Positions 8,791-18,144 of a stretch of 64,000 bases of DNA are shown here, piece by piece (position 1 is the stretch's first letter; every line of letters begins with the position of its first letter). Below the pieces are notes generated by a model. That model did not search any database, was not told where the DNA came from, and saw nothing but the letters and a program-made list of their open reading frames with translations. Position numbers and translations under genes: made by a program. Source of the DNA: Zobellia amurskyensis (GTDB taxonomy: Bacteria; Bacteroidota; Bacteroidia; Flavobacteriales; Flavobacteriaceae); assembly GCF_009725985.1 (NCBI RefSeq), contig NZ_RCNR01000005.1, forward strand, positions 62,001 to 126,000, given 5' to 3'.

Positions 8791-10569
8791 CTATTTTACA
8801 ACGAAAATAAAGGATTCCAAAGGATTAATATCGATGCGCACCTGAGCGGACCCATTTTCTACTATCAAGGTTTTCTCCACTCCATAAAGTGCATCGGTAA
8901 TGATGTATTCTCCATCTGACAATCCCCATTCATGAACTATGTTTTCTGGAAGCTTCAATTCAAAACCAAACCAATCGTTTGCATCAAAATTGGAGATGAT
9001 AATCAGTTTTTCATTTTGGGACCAGCGCACGTATGAAAGTACATGGTGGTTATAATATTCCGTATGGTCTTTATTGTAAAAATGAATGTCTTGATAGGCT
9101 CCCATTAACGCACAACTATTAATCGTAAACGTCAATAAACGTTGATAAAAATCACGTAATGCCGATTCTTTATCCGATAGTTGACCTCCGTCAAATTTCT
9201 TATTATTCACCCACCGTTGATGGTGTGGCACGCCTATATAATCAAAAATCGAAGTCCGTGTAGGGCTTCCAAAACCAGGGTTTTCAGCAGCGGGCTCCCC
9301 AACTTCTTGCCCAAAATAAATCATGACCGGAGCCGTAGTCATCGTTGCCGACACCACCATTGCGGGTTTACCTTTTTCAGCATCACCAGCAAAATCCGGA
9401 GATGCAATACGCTGCTCATCGTGATTTTCCAAGAAATGTAACAGATGGTGCTCAATATCTTTTGTACCGTTTTTAATTACAGGAATATGGTCTGTCCACC
9501 CATTACCCTGCATAATCCCTTTTAAAGAATCATACATCTCAACCTTATCATAGAGGTAGTCCATTTTGCCCCTAAAAATATAATTTCGGTATTCATTGGG
9601 GTTATAGACTTCGGCCATTAAAAAGGCCTCGGGATTCTTCATTTTTATGTTAGAGTTCATATAACTCCAAAACTCTACCGGCACCATTTCTGCCATATCA
9701 TAACGGAAGCCATCAACACCCATTTCTATCCAATACAGGGCAATATCTTTAAACTTCACCCAAGAATCAGGTACTGACCTTTCATTCCAAAACTCAAAAT
9801 GAGCTTTAAAATCTTTTCCCCCAAAATCATCCGGAAGGATATCAAAATCATACGAACCATCTGGTCTTACACCGTAGTTTATCTTAACTGTTTCATACCA
9901 GTCATTAAAATCGGGCTGGGCCAAACGTGAGCCGTTACCTGTCCATTTTGCTGGATTTTCAACCAATTTATAATCGGATTCATCCCGATCTTCACCGCCT
10001 AAAGGCAAATAGCCGTCACGCCATTCAGGTACTTGAAAAGGAGTACCGGGAATATAATAGAAATTGTTATCACGATGGTACTCAACCGATGTATCATCAG
10101 AAGCACCAAAAGGCTCTTGCCCTTCTGGCGTAGACTTACCTTCATAATTACGCGCCACGTGATTGGGCACAATGTCTATTATGACCTTAAGACCCACCTT
10201 ATGTGTGCGGCTAATTAAATTTTTAAACTCTTGAAGCCTATTTTCTGGGTTCTTCGCCAAGTCTGGATTAACATCATAGTAGTCCTTTACCGCATATGGT
10301 GAGCCTGCCCTACCTTTTACAACATCTGGATCATCATTTGAAATCCCATATTGCGTGTAATCATTAATTACAGCATGGTGTGGCACACCGGTATACCATA
10401 TATGTGTTACACCCAGATTTTTGATTTCTTGCAAAGCCATTTTTGAAAAATCCGAAAACTTCCCAACTCCGTTTTCTTCAATAGTGCCCCAAGGTTTATT
10501 GGTTGTATTTGTATTACCGAACAACCTTGTAAAGACGTGATATACGACCTGCTTTTTATTCTGACCCAT
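8791..10569 (-). CDS. GH13 alpha-amylase-family enzyme, cytoplasmic
   Basis: A 592-residue GH13 protein without a signal peptide, so it acts in the cytoplasm. The conserved regions are DIVPNH (132-137), GFRYD with nucleophile Asp291, AEVYNP with acid/base Glu320, and ENHDEQ with Asp384. Its neighbours (GH65 3 bp away, pgmB, lacI, susCD) point to breakdown of imported maltooligosaccharides or related alpha-glucans. Whether it is an alpha-glucosidase, amylase or transglycosylase cannot be told from the motifs. Confidence 0.88.
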   Translation of the reverse strand: MGQNKKQVVYHVFTRLFGNTNTTNKPWGTIEENGVGKFSDFSKMALQEIKNLGVTHIWYTGVPHHAVINDYTQYGISNDDPDVVKGRAGSPYAVKDYYDVNPDLAKNPENRLQEFKNLISRTHKVGLKVIIDIVPNHVARNYEGKSTPEGQEPFGASDDTSVEYHRDNNFYYIPGTPFQVPEWRDGYLPLGGEDRDESDYKLVENPAKWTGNGSRLAQPDFNDWYETVKINYGVRPDGSYDFDILPDDFGGKDFKAHFEFWNERSVPDSWVKFKDIALYWIEMGVDGFRYDMAEMVPVEFWSYMNSNIKMKNPEAFLMAEVYNPNEYRNYIFRGKMDYLYDKVEMYDSLKGIMQGNGWTDHIPVIKNGTKDIEHHLLHFLENHDEQRIASPDFAGDAEKGKPAMVVSATMTTAPVMIYFGQEVGEPAAENPGFGSPTRTSIFDYIGVPHHQRWVNNKKFDGGQLSDKESALRDFYQRLLTFTINSCALMGAYQDIHFYNKDHTEYYNHHVLSYVRWSQNEKLIIISNFDANDWFGFELKLPENIVHEWGLSDGEYIITDALYGVEKTLIVENGSAQVRIDINPLESFIFVVK

Positions 10570-10572
10570 GTA

Positions 10573-12876
10573 TTAAATGACCTTAGTCTTATTAGGTTCC
10601 AAAACCACTCTCTCTCCTTTTAAGCGAATTGACATATCTTCTTGGCCATTCAATAAAAATTCCGTGCTATCTTTTTTCACGGTTACTTTTAAAATTCTAT
10701 CCCTAAAGTTGATTTTAAATGAATATGCTTCCCATTGTTCCGGTATTTTAGGTTCAAACGAAAGTTTATCATCAACAACTCTCATACCACCAAAACCTTC
10801 AACAATACTCATCCACGTGCCCGCCATAGAGGTAATATGCAACCCTTCTTCAACCTCTCTATTGTAGTCATCCAGATCCAACCTTGAAGTCCTAAGGTAA
10901 AAAGTATACGCCTGTTGCATACGATTCAACTTTGCTGCTTGTATACTGTGTACACATGGCGACAATGAGGATTCATGAACCGTAAAAGGCTCGTAAAAAT
11001 CAAAATGCCTTTCTAGCTCTTTTTCTGAGAAGTGGTCCTCAAAGAAATAGAATCCCTGAAGAACATCTGCTTGTTTAATGTATGGAGAACGAAGAATACG
11101 GTCCCAACTCCATTTTTGATTGATGGGCCTTTGGGTTTTGGGAAGCTCACTAACCGTAACCAGCTGCTTATCAAGAAAACCATCTTGTTGCAAAAAGACG
11201 CCCTTATCTTCTGAATAGGGAAAATACATATTATCTGCAACCTTGGCCCATTGAGTAACTTCAGAATCCGTAAGTTTTGTTTTACCGATGATGCGATTGT
11301 AATCTTCATTATACCCATCATCTACTTTCTGTAGCTGTTCAATAGTAAAATCAATACACCACTTAGCTAAATAGTTCGTATACCAATTATTGTTAACGTT
11401 GTTCTCATACTCGTTGGGACCGGTTACCCCCAGAATCACATATTTGTTTTTAAGTGATGAGAAGTTCGCCCTTTGATGCCAGAAACGAGCAATACCAATA
11501 AGAACCTCAAGACCCATTTCTGGGATATATGAATAGTCTCCCGTAAAACGGTAGTAGTTGTAAATTGCGAAAGCTATAGCTCCGTTACGATGTATTTCTT
11601 CAAAAGTGATTTCCCATTCATTGTGGCACTCCTCTCCATTCATGGTCACCATAGGATAAAGGGCCGCACCGTTAGAAAAGCCCAACTTCTGAGCATTCTC
11701 GATAGCCTTTTCCAGATGATTGTATCTGTATTTCAATAAACTACGAGCAACATTTTGATCTTTGGTCGCCATGTAAAAAGGAATGCAATAGGCTTCAGTA
11801 TCCCAATACGTGCTTCCTCCATACTTTTCTCCTGTAAAACCTTTAGGGCCAATATTTAAGCGAGAATCCTTACCTAAATAGGTTTGATTTAACTGAAAAA
11901 TATTAAACCGGATTCCTTGTTGTGCTTTTACATCGCCATCTATGGTGATGTCACTCATTTCCCATATTTTGGCCCAAGCTTGCTTTTGTTTATCCAACAA
12001 CGCTTTAAATCCTAAATCAAAACCTTTTAGCAGAGCTTTTTTAGAAGCCTCCTTTAATGCAGATGCCATATGATTACGGGAAACCACATAGCCTCCTAAT
12101 TTATGAAGTGCTACAGTCTCTCCTTTTTTAGCAATTTGCATATATTCATGGGCGACACGTAATTCAGAAAGCTGTTCTGTTGGCTTCTGTTCTATGACCT
12201 GCCCATTAAGAAATAACCTGCTTTCCATAAAAGTGCAAGTCTCAAAATGGGTTTTCATAGTATGTGCTTCAATAAAAGCCTGATGGCCCTCTGAAGTAAC
12301 TGAAGTTGTATTCCAAAACTTATCGTCCCAGTTGGAATCCTCATTAGTGATTCCACTATCTAAATAGGGAACGAACTTTATTTCTGCATCACTGCTCTCA
12401 GCCGTAACCTCGTAATTGATTGCCCCAACTTCGTCTAAATCAAGAGATAAAAACCGGGTGACTTTCACCGAAACTTTTGCATCATTTGGTAAAACAGCTG
12501 TAAAAATACGCTGGTACCATCCTTCTTGCATATTTAGTTCCCTAGTGAAATTATCTACTTTTTTACAGGTATTTAAATCCAAAGGTTCTCCATTTATGAA
12601 CACCTCTATTCCGATCCAATTAGGTGCGTTCAGAACTTTGGCAAAATACTCCGGGTACCCATTTTTCCACCATCCTACTCGGGTTTTGTCCGGGTAATAC
12701 ACTCCAGCAATATAGCTCCCTTGAAAAGTTTCACCCGTATACCGCTCTTCAAAATTGGCACGTTGACCCATAGCTCCGTTACCAATACTGAAAATACTTT
12801 CTGATGACTTAACCAATTCTTTATCAAAACCCTCTTCAATTATTGACCAAGGGTCTGCTTTTATATACTCTTGCAT
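10573..12876 (-). CDS. GH65 family phosphorylase (maltose phosphorylase-like)
   Basis: A 767-residue cytoplasmic GH65 enzyme. The catalytic acid is Glu489 in GVTGPNEYENN, at nearly the same number as in the characterised Lactobacillus maltose phosphorylase. The STYWDTEAY motif is at 355-363. Family members phosphorolyse alpha-glucosidic disaccharides and release beta-glucose 1-phosphate. Co-location with a beta-phosphoglucomutase 34 bp upstream supports phosphorolysis over hydrolysis. Linkage specificity (maltose, trehalose, kojibiose or nigerose) is not proven; the GH13 and susCD context favours maltose. Confidence 0.87.
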   Translation of the reverse strand: MQEYIKADPWSIIEEGFDKELVKSSESIFSIGNGAMGQRANFEERYTGETFQGSYIAGVYYPDKTRVGWWKNGYPEYFAKVLNAPNWIGIEVFINGEPLDLNTCKKVDNFTRELNMQEGWYQRIFTAVLPNDAKVSVKVTRFLSLDLDEVGAINYEVTAESSDAEIKFVPYLDSGITNEDSNWDDKFWNTTSVTSEGHQAFIEAHTMKTHFETCTFMESRLFLNGQVIEQKPTEQLSELRVAHEYMQIAKKGETVALHKLGGYVVSRNHMASALKEASKKALLKGFDLGFKALLDKQKQAWAKIWEMSDITIDGDVKAQQGIRFNIFQLNQTYLGKDSRLNIGPKGFTGEKYGGSTYWDTEAYCIPFYMATKDQNVARSLLKYRYNHLEKAIENAQKLGFSNGAALYPMVTMNGEECHNEWEITFEEIHRNGAIAFAIYNYYRFTGDYSYIPEMGLEVLIGIARFWHQRANFSSLKNKYVILGVTGPNEYENNVNNNWYTNYLAKWCIDFTIEQLQKVDDGYNEDYNRIIGKTKLTDSEVTQWAKVADNMYFPYSEDKGVFLQQDGFLDKQLVTVSELPKTQRPINQKWSWDRILRSPYIKQADVLQGFYFFEDHFSEKELERHFDFYEPFTVHESSLSPCVHSIQAAKLNRMQQAYTFYLRTSRLDLDDYNREVEEGLHITSMAGTWMSIVEGFGGMRVVDDKLSFEPKIPEQWEAYSFKINFRDRILKVTVKKDSTEFLLNGQEDMSIRLKGERVVLEPNKTKVI

Positions 12877-12910
12877 TTCGTTTAAAATTTAGGGATGAAA
12901 AAAGATGAAT

Positions 12911-13573
12911 TTACGCCTGAGTTGACATCAAGCCTTCAAGAAAATCAAGGCTCATTTCGGTAAAGTCGTTAAAATTATGATCCGCTTCCGAAAGAACTAG
13001 GGCATCTCCAATGCCCACACTTATCATGTTTGCATTGTTAGCTGCTTGTATGCCTGCCACGGCATCCTCAAAAACAAGACATTTTTCCGGTGCAACATTC
13101 AACTTGCGGGCAGCAATCAAGAATACCTCCGGATCAGGTTTCGCCTTGGTTACATCGTTCCCGTCAACAATCGCGTCAAAATAAGATAAAAGATTTACCT
13201 TTTCCAAAATAGGCCGGGCGTTTTTACTTGCCGATCCCAACGCAATTGGAATATTCTTTTGCTTCAAGAAATTTAAAACTTTAGGTACGTCCGGTAGAAT
13301 TTCCGATGCATCCATTTTCTCTATGTATTCTAGATAGTCTTCATTTTTTTCTACCATCCATCTATCAAAATCTTCTTGGGAAGCAGTAATGCCCCCAATG
13401 TCCAAAAGGATTTCTAAACATCGCTTACGACTTACACCTTTGAACAATTCATTTTGTTCTTTCGTAAATTCAAAACCCAATTCATTGGCCAATTTCTTCC
13501 AAGCTAGGTAATGATACTTTGCGGTGTCCACAATTACGCCGTCCAGGTCAAATATAAATGCTGATGTACTCAT
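12911..13573 (-). CDS. pgmB: Beta-phosphoglucomutase
   Basis: A 220-residue HAD-superfamily enzyme that converts beta-glucose 1-phosphate to glucose 6-phosphate. The nucleophile motif is FIFDLDGVIVDT, with Asp9 and Asp11. The cap residues KYHYLAWKKLA, LGSASKN (motif II), KAKPDPEVF (motif III) and VFEDAVAGIQAA follow. The length matches the family. Its position upstream of a GH65 phosphorylase is the classic pairing, since GH65 makes its substrate. Confidence 0.9.
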   Translation of the reverse strand: MSTSAFIFDLDGVIVDTAKYHYLAWKKLANELGFEFTKEQNELFKGVSRKRCLEILLDIGGITASQEDFDRWMVEKNEDYLEYIEKMDASEILPDVPKVLNFLKQKNIPIALGSASKNARPILEKVNLLSYFDAIVDGNDVTKAKPDPEVFLIAARKLNVAPEKCLVFEDAVAGIQAANNANMISVGIGDALVLSEADHNFNDFTEMSLDFLEGLMSTQA

Positions 13574-13646
13574 GTAATTTAAACTTAGTTAGATTATAAA
13601 TTGGGTTACTCATTAAGAATTATATCCAGCAGCATAAAACCTATAC

Positions 13647-14678
13647 CTATTTATTAATAGTAGAGCCTCTTTCAATAAGAGTTGCTTCTATGATCTCTGT
13701 TCTATAAACTTCCTCTTCATCAAAACCGATTTCGTTTTCAAGTTTTTCTATCAACATCTCAGCGGCCCTCTCTCCCATTCTTTCCCCGTGTTGAGCTACT
13801 GTAGTTAACGTAGGAGTGGAATAACGAGATAGGAGTCCGTCTGTAAAACCAATTACCGAAACATCCTCTGGCACCCTAAGTCCTTTCTTTTGTGTAGCTG
13901 CCATAAAAAGAACGGCAAAAATTTCGTTCACACAAAGCACTCCATCAAAATTTTGATTTTCAACAAAGGTTTCTATATACGATTCCTCAATGCCTTTAAA
14001 CGGTAAAACCAATGTTAGGTCTTTATCATACTCTGCTCCATGATCAAGAAGTGCTCTTTTATAGCCCTCAGCTCTCTTTTCACTAACATTAAAGTAACTT
14101 TCAGTAGTTACCAATGCAATTTTTTTCTTCCCTTCAGCTAGCATTTTCGCAGTTGCGTCGTAGGCAATGCGTTCATCGTTCATTACCACTTTATCACAGT
14201 TGATTTCGTCAATGACACGATCAAACAGAACTAATGGAAAACCTTGTTCCATGACCTCTTTTAAATGGCTAAAATCATTTTTCTGTTGGGTTTCCGCAGA
14301 TACGGACATTATAAAACCGTCAATACTACCATTGGCAAGAAGCTCCATATTAAAAACTTCCTTTTCATAAGACTCATCGGACACGCATACCACCACGTTG
14401 TAACCGTGTTCATTAGCATACTTCTCAATACCCCTAAAAACAGTGGTAAAAAAATGGTGCACAATATCCGGAATTACAACCCCAATATTCTTAGTTTTTC
14501 TATTTTTTAGACTTAAAGCTATTGTATTAGGCCTGTAGTTATACAATTTGGCAAAGGCCTTTACCTTTTGTTTGGTGTCCTTACTTATTTCGTCGCTATC
14601 CTTTAATGCTTTTGAAACCGTAGAGATAGACACCTCTAATTCTCGTGCTATTTGTTTTAAAGTAATCTTTCGCTTCAA
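13647..14678 (-). CDS. LacI-family transcriptional regulator of the maltose/maltodextrin locus
   Basis: A 343-residue LacI/GalR regulator. The N-terminal helix-turn-helix and hinge helix are clear (TLKQIARELEVSISTVSKALKDS, then YNYRPNTIALSLK). The periplasmic-binding-protein-like sensor domain follows (IGVVIPDIVHHFFTTVFRGIE, and FDRVIDEINCDKVVMNDE). It is divergent from susC across 345 bp that hold LacI-like half-sites at 14889-14939, and it heads the minus-strand pgmB-GH65-GH13 run. It probably senses a maltooligosaccharide or phosphorylated sugar. Whether it represses or activates is not shown by sequence. Confidence 0.88.
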   Translation of the reverse strand: MKRKITLKQIARELEVSISTVSKALKDSDEISKDTKQKVKAFAKLYNYRPNTIALSLKNRKTKNIGVVIPDIVHHFFTTVFRGIEKYANEHGYNVVVCVSDESYEKEVFNMELLANGSIDGFIMSVSAETQQKNDFSHLKEVMEQGFPLVLFDRVIDEINCDKVVMNDERIAYDATAKMLAEGKKKIALVTTESYFNVSEKRAEGYKRALLDHGAEYDKDLTLVLPFKGIEESYIETFVENQNFDGVLCVNEIFAVLFMAATQKKGLRVPEDVSVIGFTDGLLSRYSTPTLTTVAQHGERMGERAAEMLIEKLENEIGFDEEEVYRTEIIEATLIERGSTINK

Positions 14679-14803
14679 ACCTTATGACTTTTGAGTAGTG
14701 AAATTAAACTATAATATGAGTAAATGACAGCCTTCCTATTTTTTTAACAACCTTAACATTTACATTGCAAATTTTAGCTATTTTTCTATTAAAAAGAAAA
14801 CTG

Positions 14804-14811
14804 TATATTTG
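14804..14811 (+). promoter_or_regulatory. Weak candidate -7 element for susC
   Basis: TATATTTG is an exact match to the TAnnTTTG consensus, but it lies about 210 bases before the susC ATG and lacks a TTG at -33. If it is used, the LacI-like sites at 14889-14939 would lie in the early transcript, where a bound regulator could block elongation. Confidence 0.25.
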
Positions 14812-14888
14812 AAATCATATACCAATTCCCCGTTTTCAACCTTCACTTATTATTTATTTCATATTTATTCGATATTATAATTACCATA

Positions 14889-14939
14889 ATCGAATTCTAC
14901 GAAAGTTATCAACACGAAACCGTTTTCGTAGTTTTCGAT
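14889..14939. promoter_or_regulatory. LacI-type operator cluster upstream of susC
   Basis: Five CGAA(A)/TTTCG half-sites fall within 51 bp. At 14914-14929 is ACGAAACCGTTTTCGT, a 16-bp near-palindrome (7 of 8 arm pairs) with a central CG, the usual form of LacI-family operators. It is nested in a larger inverted repeat whose 16-nt arms (14889-14904 and 14924-14939) match at 14 positions across a 19-nt spacer. The divergent lacI gene is the obvious candidate to bind here and could control both lacI-pgmB-GH65-GH13 and susCD. Confidence 0.6.
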
Positions 14940-15023
14940 GATGTCAATTCATGGTTTTTAACATCCATTTTGTATACTTTTAACATTATATTACAAATTA
15001 ACTCAACTTAAAATAATTCATTT

Positions 15024-18000
15024 ATGAAGATTATGCTATTAAAAAACCTAGTTATGGTTGCGGCTTTTCTAAGCTTAGGCATAGCACAGGCCCAGGATGT
15101 ATCGGGAACTGTTTCCGACGCCAGCGGTCCTTTGCCAGGAGCAAGTGTTGTTATTAAAGGCACAACCACTGGAGCACAAACGGACTTTGATGGAAACTAC
15201 GCATTGAGCGACGTTCCAGGAGACGCTACATTAGTATTCAGTTACATTGGCTTTGCTTCTCAAGAAGTACCGGTCAATGGCCAATCTACTATTAACGTAA
15301 CTTTACAAGAAGACGCTCAAGCTTTGGACGAAGTGGTTATAATAGGTTATGGTTCAACCACCGTAAAAGATGCTACAGGATCTGTTGCCTCTGTAACCTC
15401 TGAAGACTTTAACAAAGGGGTAATTTCTTCACCTGAACAGTTAATACAAGGTAAAACGGCTGGTGTACAAATTTCTCAAGGAAGTGGAGAGCCTGGTTCT
15501 GGTGTCTCTATCCGTATTAGAGGAACTTCATCTGTACGATCAAACAACAATCCTTTATTTGTTGTAGATGGTGTACCATTGCCATCTGGAGACACTTCTT
15601 CAGAAGGAACCAATATTGGTGTAGGCTCTAGTTCAGCTAGAAACCCATTAAGCTTCTTGAACCCTAACGATATTGAAAGTATGAGTGTATTGAAAGATGC
15701 CTCTGCTACTGCTATCTACGGATCCAGAGGTGCTAACGGTGTTGTTATTATTACAACTAAGAGTGGAAAAGGTGGTGCCGAAGGAGGTACGTGGGAGTTT
15801 TCTTCCGATTTAAGCTTTTCTAAACCAGCTGAAGAATACGATTTACTTAACAGAAGCCAGTTCCTATCTGCCGTAGATGCCTTTGGAGGTTCTGCTACAG
15901 ATTTCGGCAACGATACCGATTGGCAAGGTCTGGTAACACGTAATTCTGCTTCTACAAACAATAATTTGGCCTACTCGCGAAATTATGGATCAGGTAACGT
16001 AAGAGCTACTTTCAATTACGGAAAGCAATTTGGCGTTATTAAAAAATCTTCTCAAGAACGTATTACCGGTCGTTTAAATATCTCTCAAAGATTTTTAGAG
16101 GATAAACTAAAGGTTGACTTTCAAGGAACAATTTCACGTGTAAATGATGAAGCGCCACCATTAAGTGGTAGTGCAGGTTCTACAGGTGACCTTTTGGGAT
16201 CTACCTACTCAGCTAATCCAACTTGGCCCGCTAGTGCAAATTTTAATCCTGGAGATAGAATCAATCCTTTAAATCTATTGAATAGCTGGCAAAGTTTGAA
16301 TAACACTAACCGATATTTAGCAAATATCTCAGCTTCATATGATATAACAGATGATTTAACAGCGAAAGCTACTTTTGGATATGATAAGGCTGAAGCTACA
16401 CGAGAAGCTTCATTAAGCTCTAATTCGTTTAATGTTTCTAGAGGAGCAGCTGGTAACGGTCGTGGCGCATTAAATGATCTTACCAACGAGAACAGACTTT
16501 TTGAACTTACATTGAACTATAAAAAAGAGTTTGAAAATTCAACTTTAGATGTTTTAGGTGGTTTTTCATATCAGGATTTTAATGTAAGAGGAAGAAATAT
16601 AGAAGGTTGGGGATATGCCTCATCTGACTTAAATTCAATGGCCAGAGACTTGTCAGATGCTTCTGACATTTTAGAGTCTAAGATTTCTGGATCATATCAA
16701 CAATATGGATATGCTGGAAATATTAATGACGGCGTTTTTGTAAACAGGTTGTTTCCAACTACAGAGACCGACTTTTTAGGTGACGCATCAATTCCTGTTA
16801 GTTCAATTTTCGCTGATACATTCGATAACACAGATGAGCTGCAATCCTATTTTGCAAGAGTTAACTATACCATAGCTAACAAGTATTTATTTACAGCTAC
16901 GGTAAGAGCAGATGGTTCTTCTAAATTTGGAGACAATAATCAATACGGTATTTTCCCTTCAGGAGCTTTCGCTTGGAAAATTAACGAGGAAGAGTTTATC
17001 GGAGATGCAGTATCTACTTTAAAACTTAGACTTAACTATGGTATTACAGGTAACCAGGACGGTCTTGGTTATGGACGTTTTGTAAGAAGAGAAAGATACT
17101 CTGATGGAAGTATAAACGATGCTGGAGAAATCAATATACCAGGAATTACAACTGTTGAATTTGCCAATCCAGATTTAAAATGGGAAGAAACTACTCAATA
17201 TGGTGTAGGTCTTGACTTTGGTTTTGCCAATGATAGATTGAACGGTAGTATTGATTTTTACCGTAAAGAAACCAAAGATCTTCTTCTAAATATTGAAGCG
17301 GCACAACCATCACCACAACCAACGTTCTTCCAAAATCTTGATGCCCTAGTTCTTAACCAAGGTGTTGAATTTGCTTTGAACTATGATTTTGTGCAAAGTG
17401 AAGACTTTAACTGGTCTGCTGGCTTCAACATTGCTTACAACAAGAATGAAATACAGGATTTTGATGGCGAAATTGCTGCAGGAACCATACGTGGTGCGGG
17501 TCTTTCAAATGCCTTTTCTCAACGTTTAGCTTCAGGACAACCCTTATTTTCTTTCTACTTACGTGAGTTCGTTGGTTTTGACGAAAACGGAAACCCTGTC
17601 CACGAAGGTGGTAACGATAACCAAAAATTTGTTGGTAAAAGTGCTCTTCCTGATTTTACTGGTGGTTTTTCAACTAATTTAAATTATAAAAATTGGGATG
17701 CCTCTTTATACTTTAACGGTCAATTTGGCAATTACATTTACAACAATACCGCTAACGCCTTCTTTACAGGTGGCGCCATTGGCAGCGGAAATAATGTAAC
17801 CCAAGATGTTGTTTCACTTGCTGGTGAAGAAGGACGTTTTGCAGAAGCATCTGTATCTACTAGATTTTTAGAAAAAGGAGATTTCGTAAGACTTCAAAAC
17901 GCTTCTATAGGTTACAATGTACCTCTTTCAGGAGAAGGTTGTTTTGACTCTATGAGATTAAGTTTAAATGCACAAAACTTATTCGTTATTACCGATTATA

Positions 18001-18134
18001 GTGGTCTTGACCCAGAAGTTAGTGTAAGCCCTGCAGGTAATGACCTTCTAAATGGTTTACCTATAGCAGGTATTGATTACAGTTCTTTTCCGAGACCTAG
18101 AACTCTAACTGTCGGAATTAACGTAACTTTTTAA
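15024..18134 (+). CDS. SusC/RagA-family TonB-linked outer-membrane protein
   Basis: A 1036-residue outer-membrane transporter. It has a signal peptide of about 24 residues (ending AQAQ), a carboxypeptidase-regulatory-like domain (about 25-105, SGTVSDASGPLPGASVVIKGT), the plug with LDEVVIIGYG, IRGTSSV and NPLFVVDGVPLP, and a 22-strand-type barrel ending in the aromatic tail VGINVTF. SusC proteins import oligosaccharides in a complex with SusD, powered by TonB. The susD gene follows 10 bp later. The divergent lacI/GH65/GH13 cluster suggests maltooligosaccharides as substrate. Confidence 0.93.
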   Translation: MKIMLLKNLVMVAAFLSLGIAQAQDVSGTVSDASGPLPGASVVIKGTTTGAQTDFDGNYALSDVPGDATLVFSYIGFASQEVPVNGQSTINVTLQEDAQALDEVVIIGYGSTTVKDATGSVASVTSEDFNKGVISSPEQLIQGKTAGVQISQGSGEPGSGVSIRIRGTSSVRSNNNPLFVVDGVPLPSGDTSSEGTNIGVGSSSARNPLSFLNPNDIESMSVLKDASATAIYGSRGANGVVIITTKSGKGGAEGGTWEFSSDLSFSKPAEEYDLLNRSQFLSAVDAFGGSATDFGNDTDWQGLVTRNSASTNNNLAYSRNYGSGNVRATFNYGKQFGVIKKSSQERITGRLNISQRFLEDKLKVDFQGTISRVNDEAPPLSGSAGSTGDLLGSTYSANPTWPASANFNPGDRINPLNLLNSWQSLNNTNRYLANISASYDITDDLTAKATFGYDKAEATREASLSSNSFNVSRGAAGNGRGALNDLTNENRLFELTLNYKKEFENSTLDVLGGFSYQDFNVRGRNIEGWGYASSDLNSMARDLSDASDILESKISGSYQQYGYAGNINDGVFVNRLFPTTETDFLGDASIPVSSIFADTFDNTDELQSYFARVNYTIANKYLFTATVRADGSSKFGDNNQYGIFPSGAFAWKINEEEFIGDAVSTLKLRLNYGITGNQDGLGYGRFVRRERYSDGSINDAGEINIPGITTVEFANPDLKWEETTQYGVGLDFGFANDRLNGSIDFYRKETKDLLLNIEAAQPSPQPTFFQNLDALVLNQGVEFALNYDFVQSEDFNWSAGFNIAYNKNEIQDFDGEIAAGTIRGAGLSNAFSQRLASGQPLFSFYLREFVGFDENGNPVHEGGNDNQKFVGKSALPDFTGGFSTNLNYKNWDASLYFNGQFGNYIYNNTANAFFTGGAIGSGNNVTQDVVSLAGEEGRFAEASVSTRFLEKGDFVRLQNASIGYNVPLSGEGCFDSMRLSLNAQNLFVITDYSGLDPEVSVSPAGNDLLNGLPIAGIDYSSFPRPRTLTVGINVTF

Positions 18135-18144
18135 AAAAACAGAT

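Larger units (their letters stand above)
14679..15023. other. 345-bp divergent control region between lacI and susC
   Basis: This gene-free stretch holds the operator cluster at 14889-14939 and a TAnnTTTG element at 14804-14811, both listed separately. The rest is strongly AT-rich and has no ORF. The last 80 bp before the susC ATG form an A/T-rich leader with the near-consensus TACTTTTA but no good -33 TTG, so the susC start site is unsettled. Confidence 0.6.
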
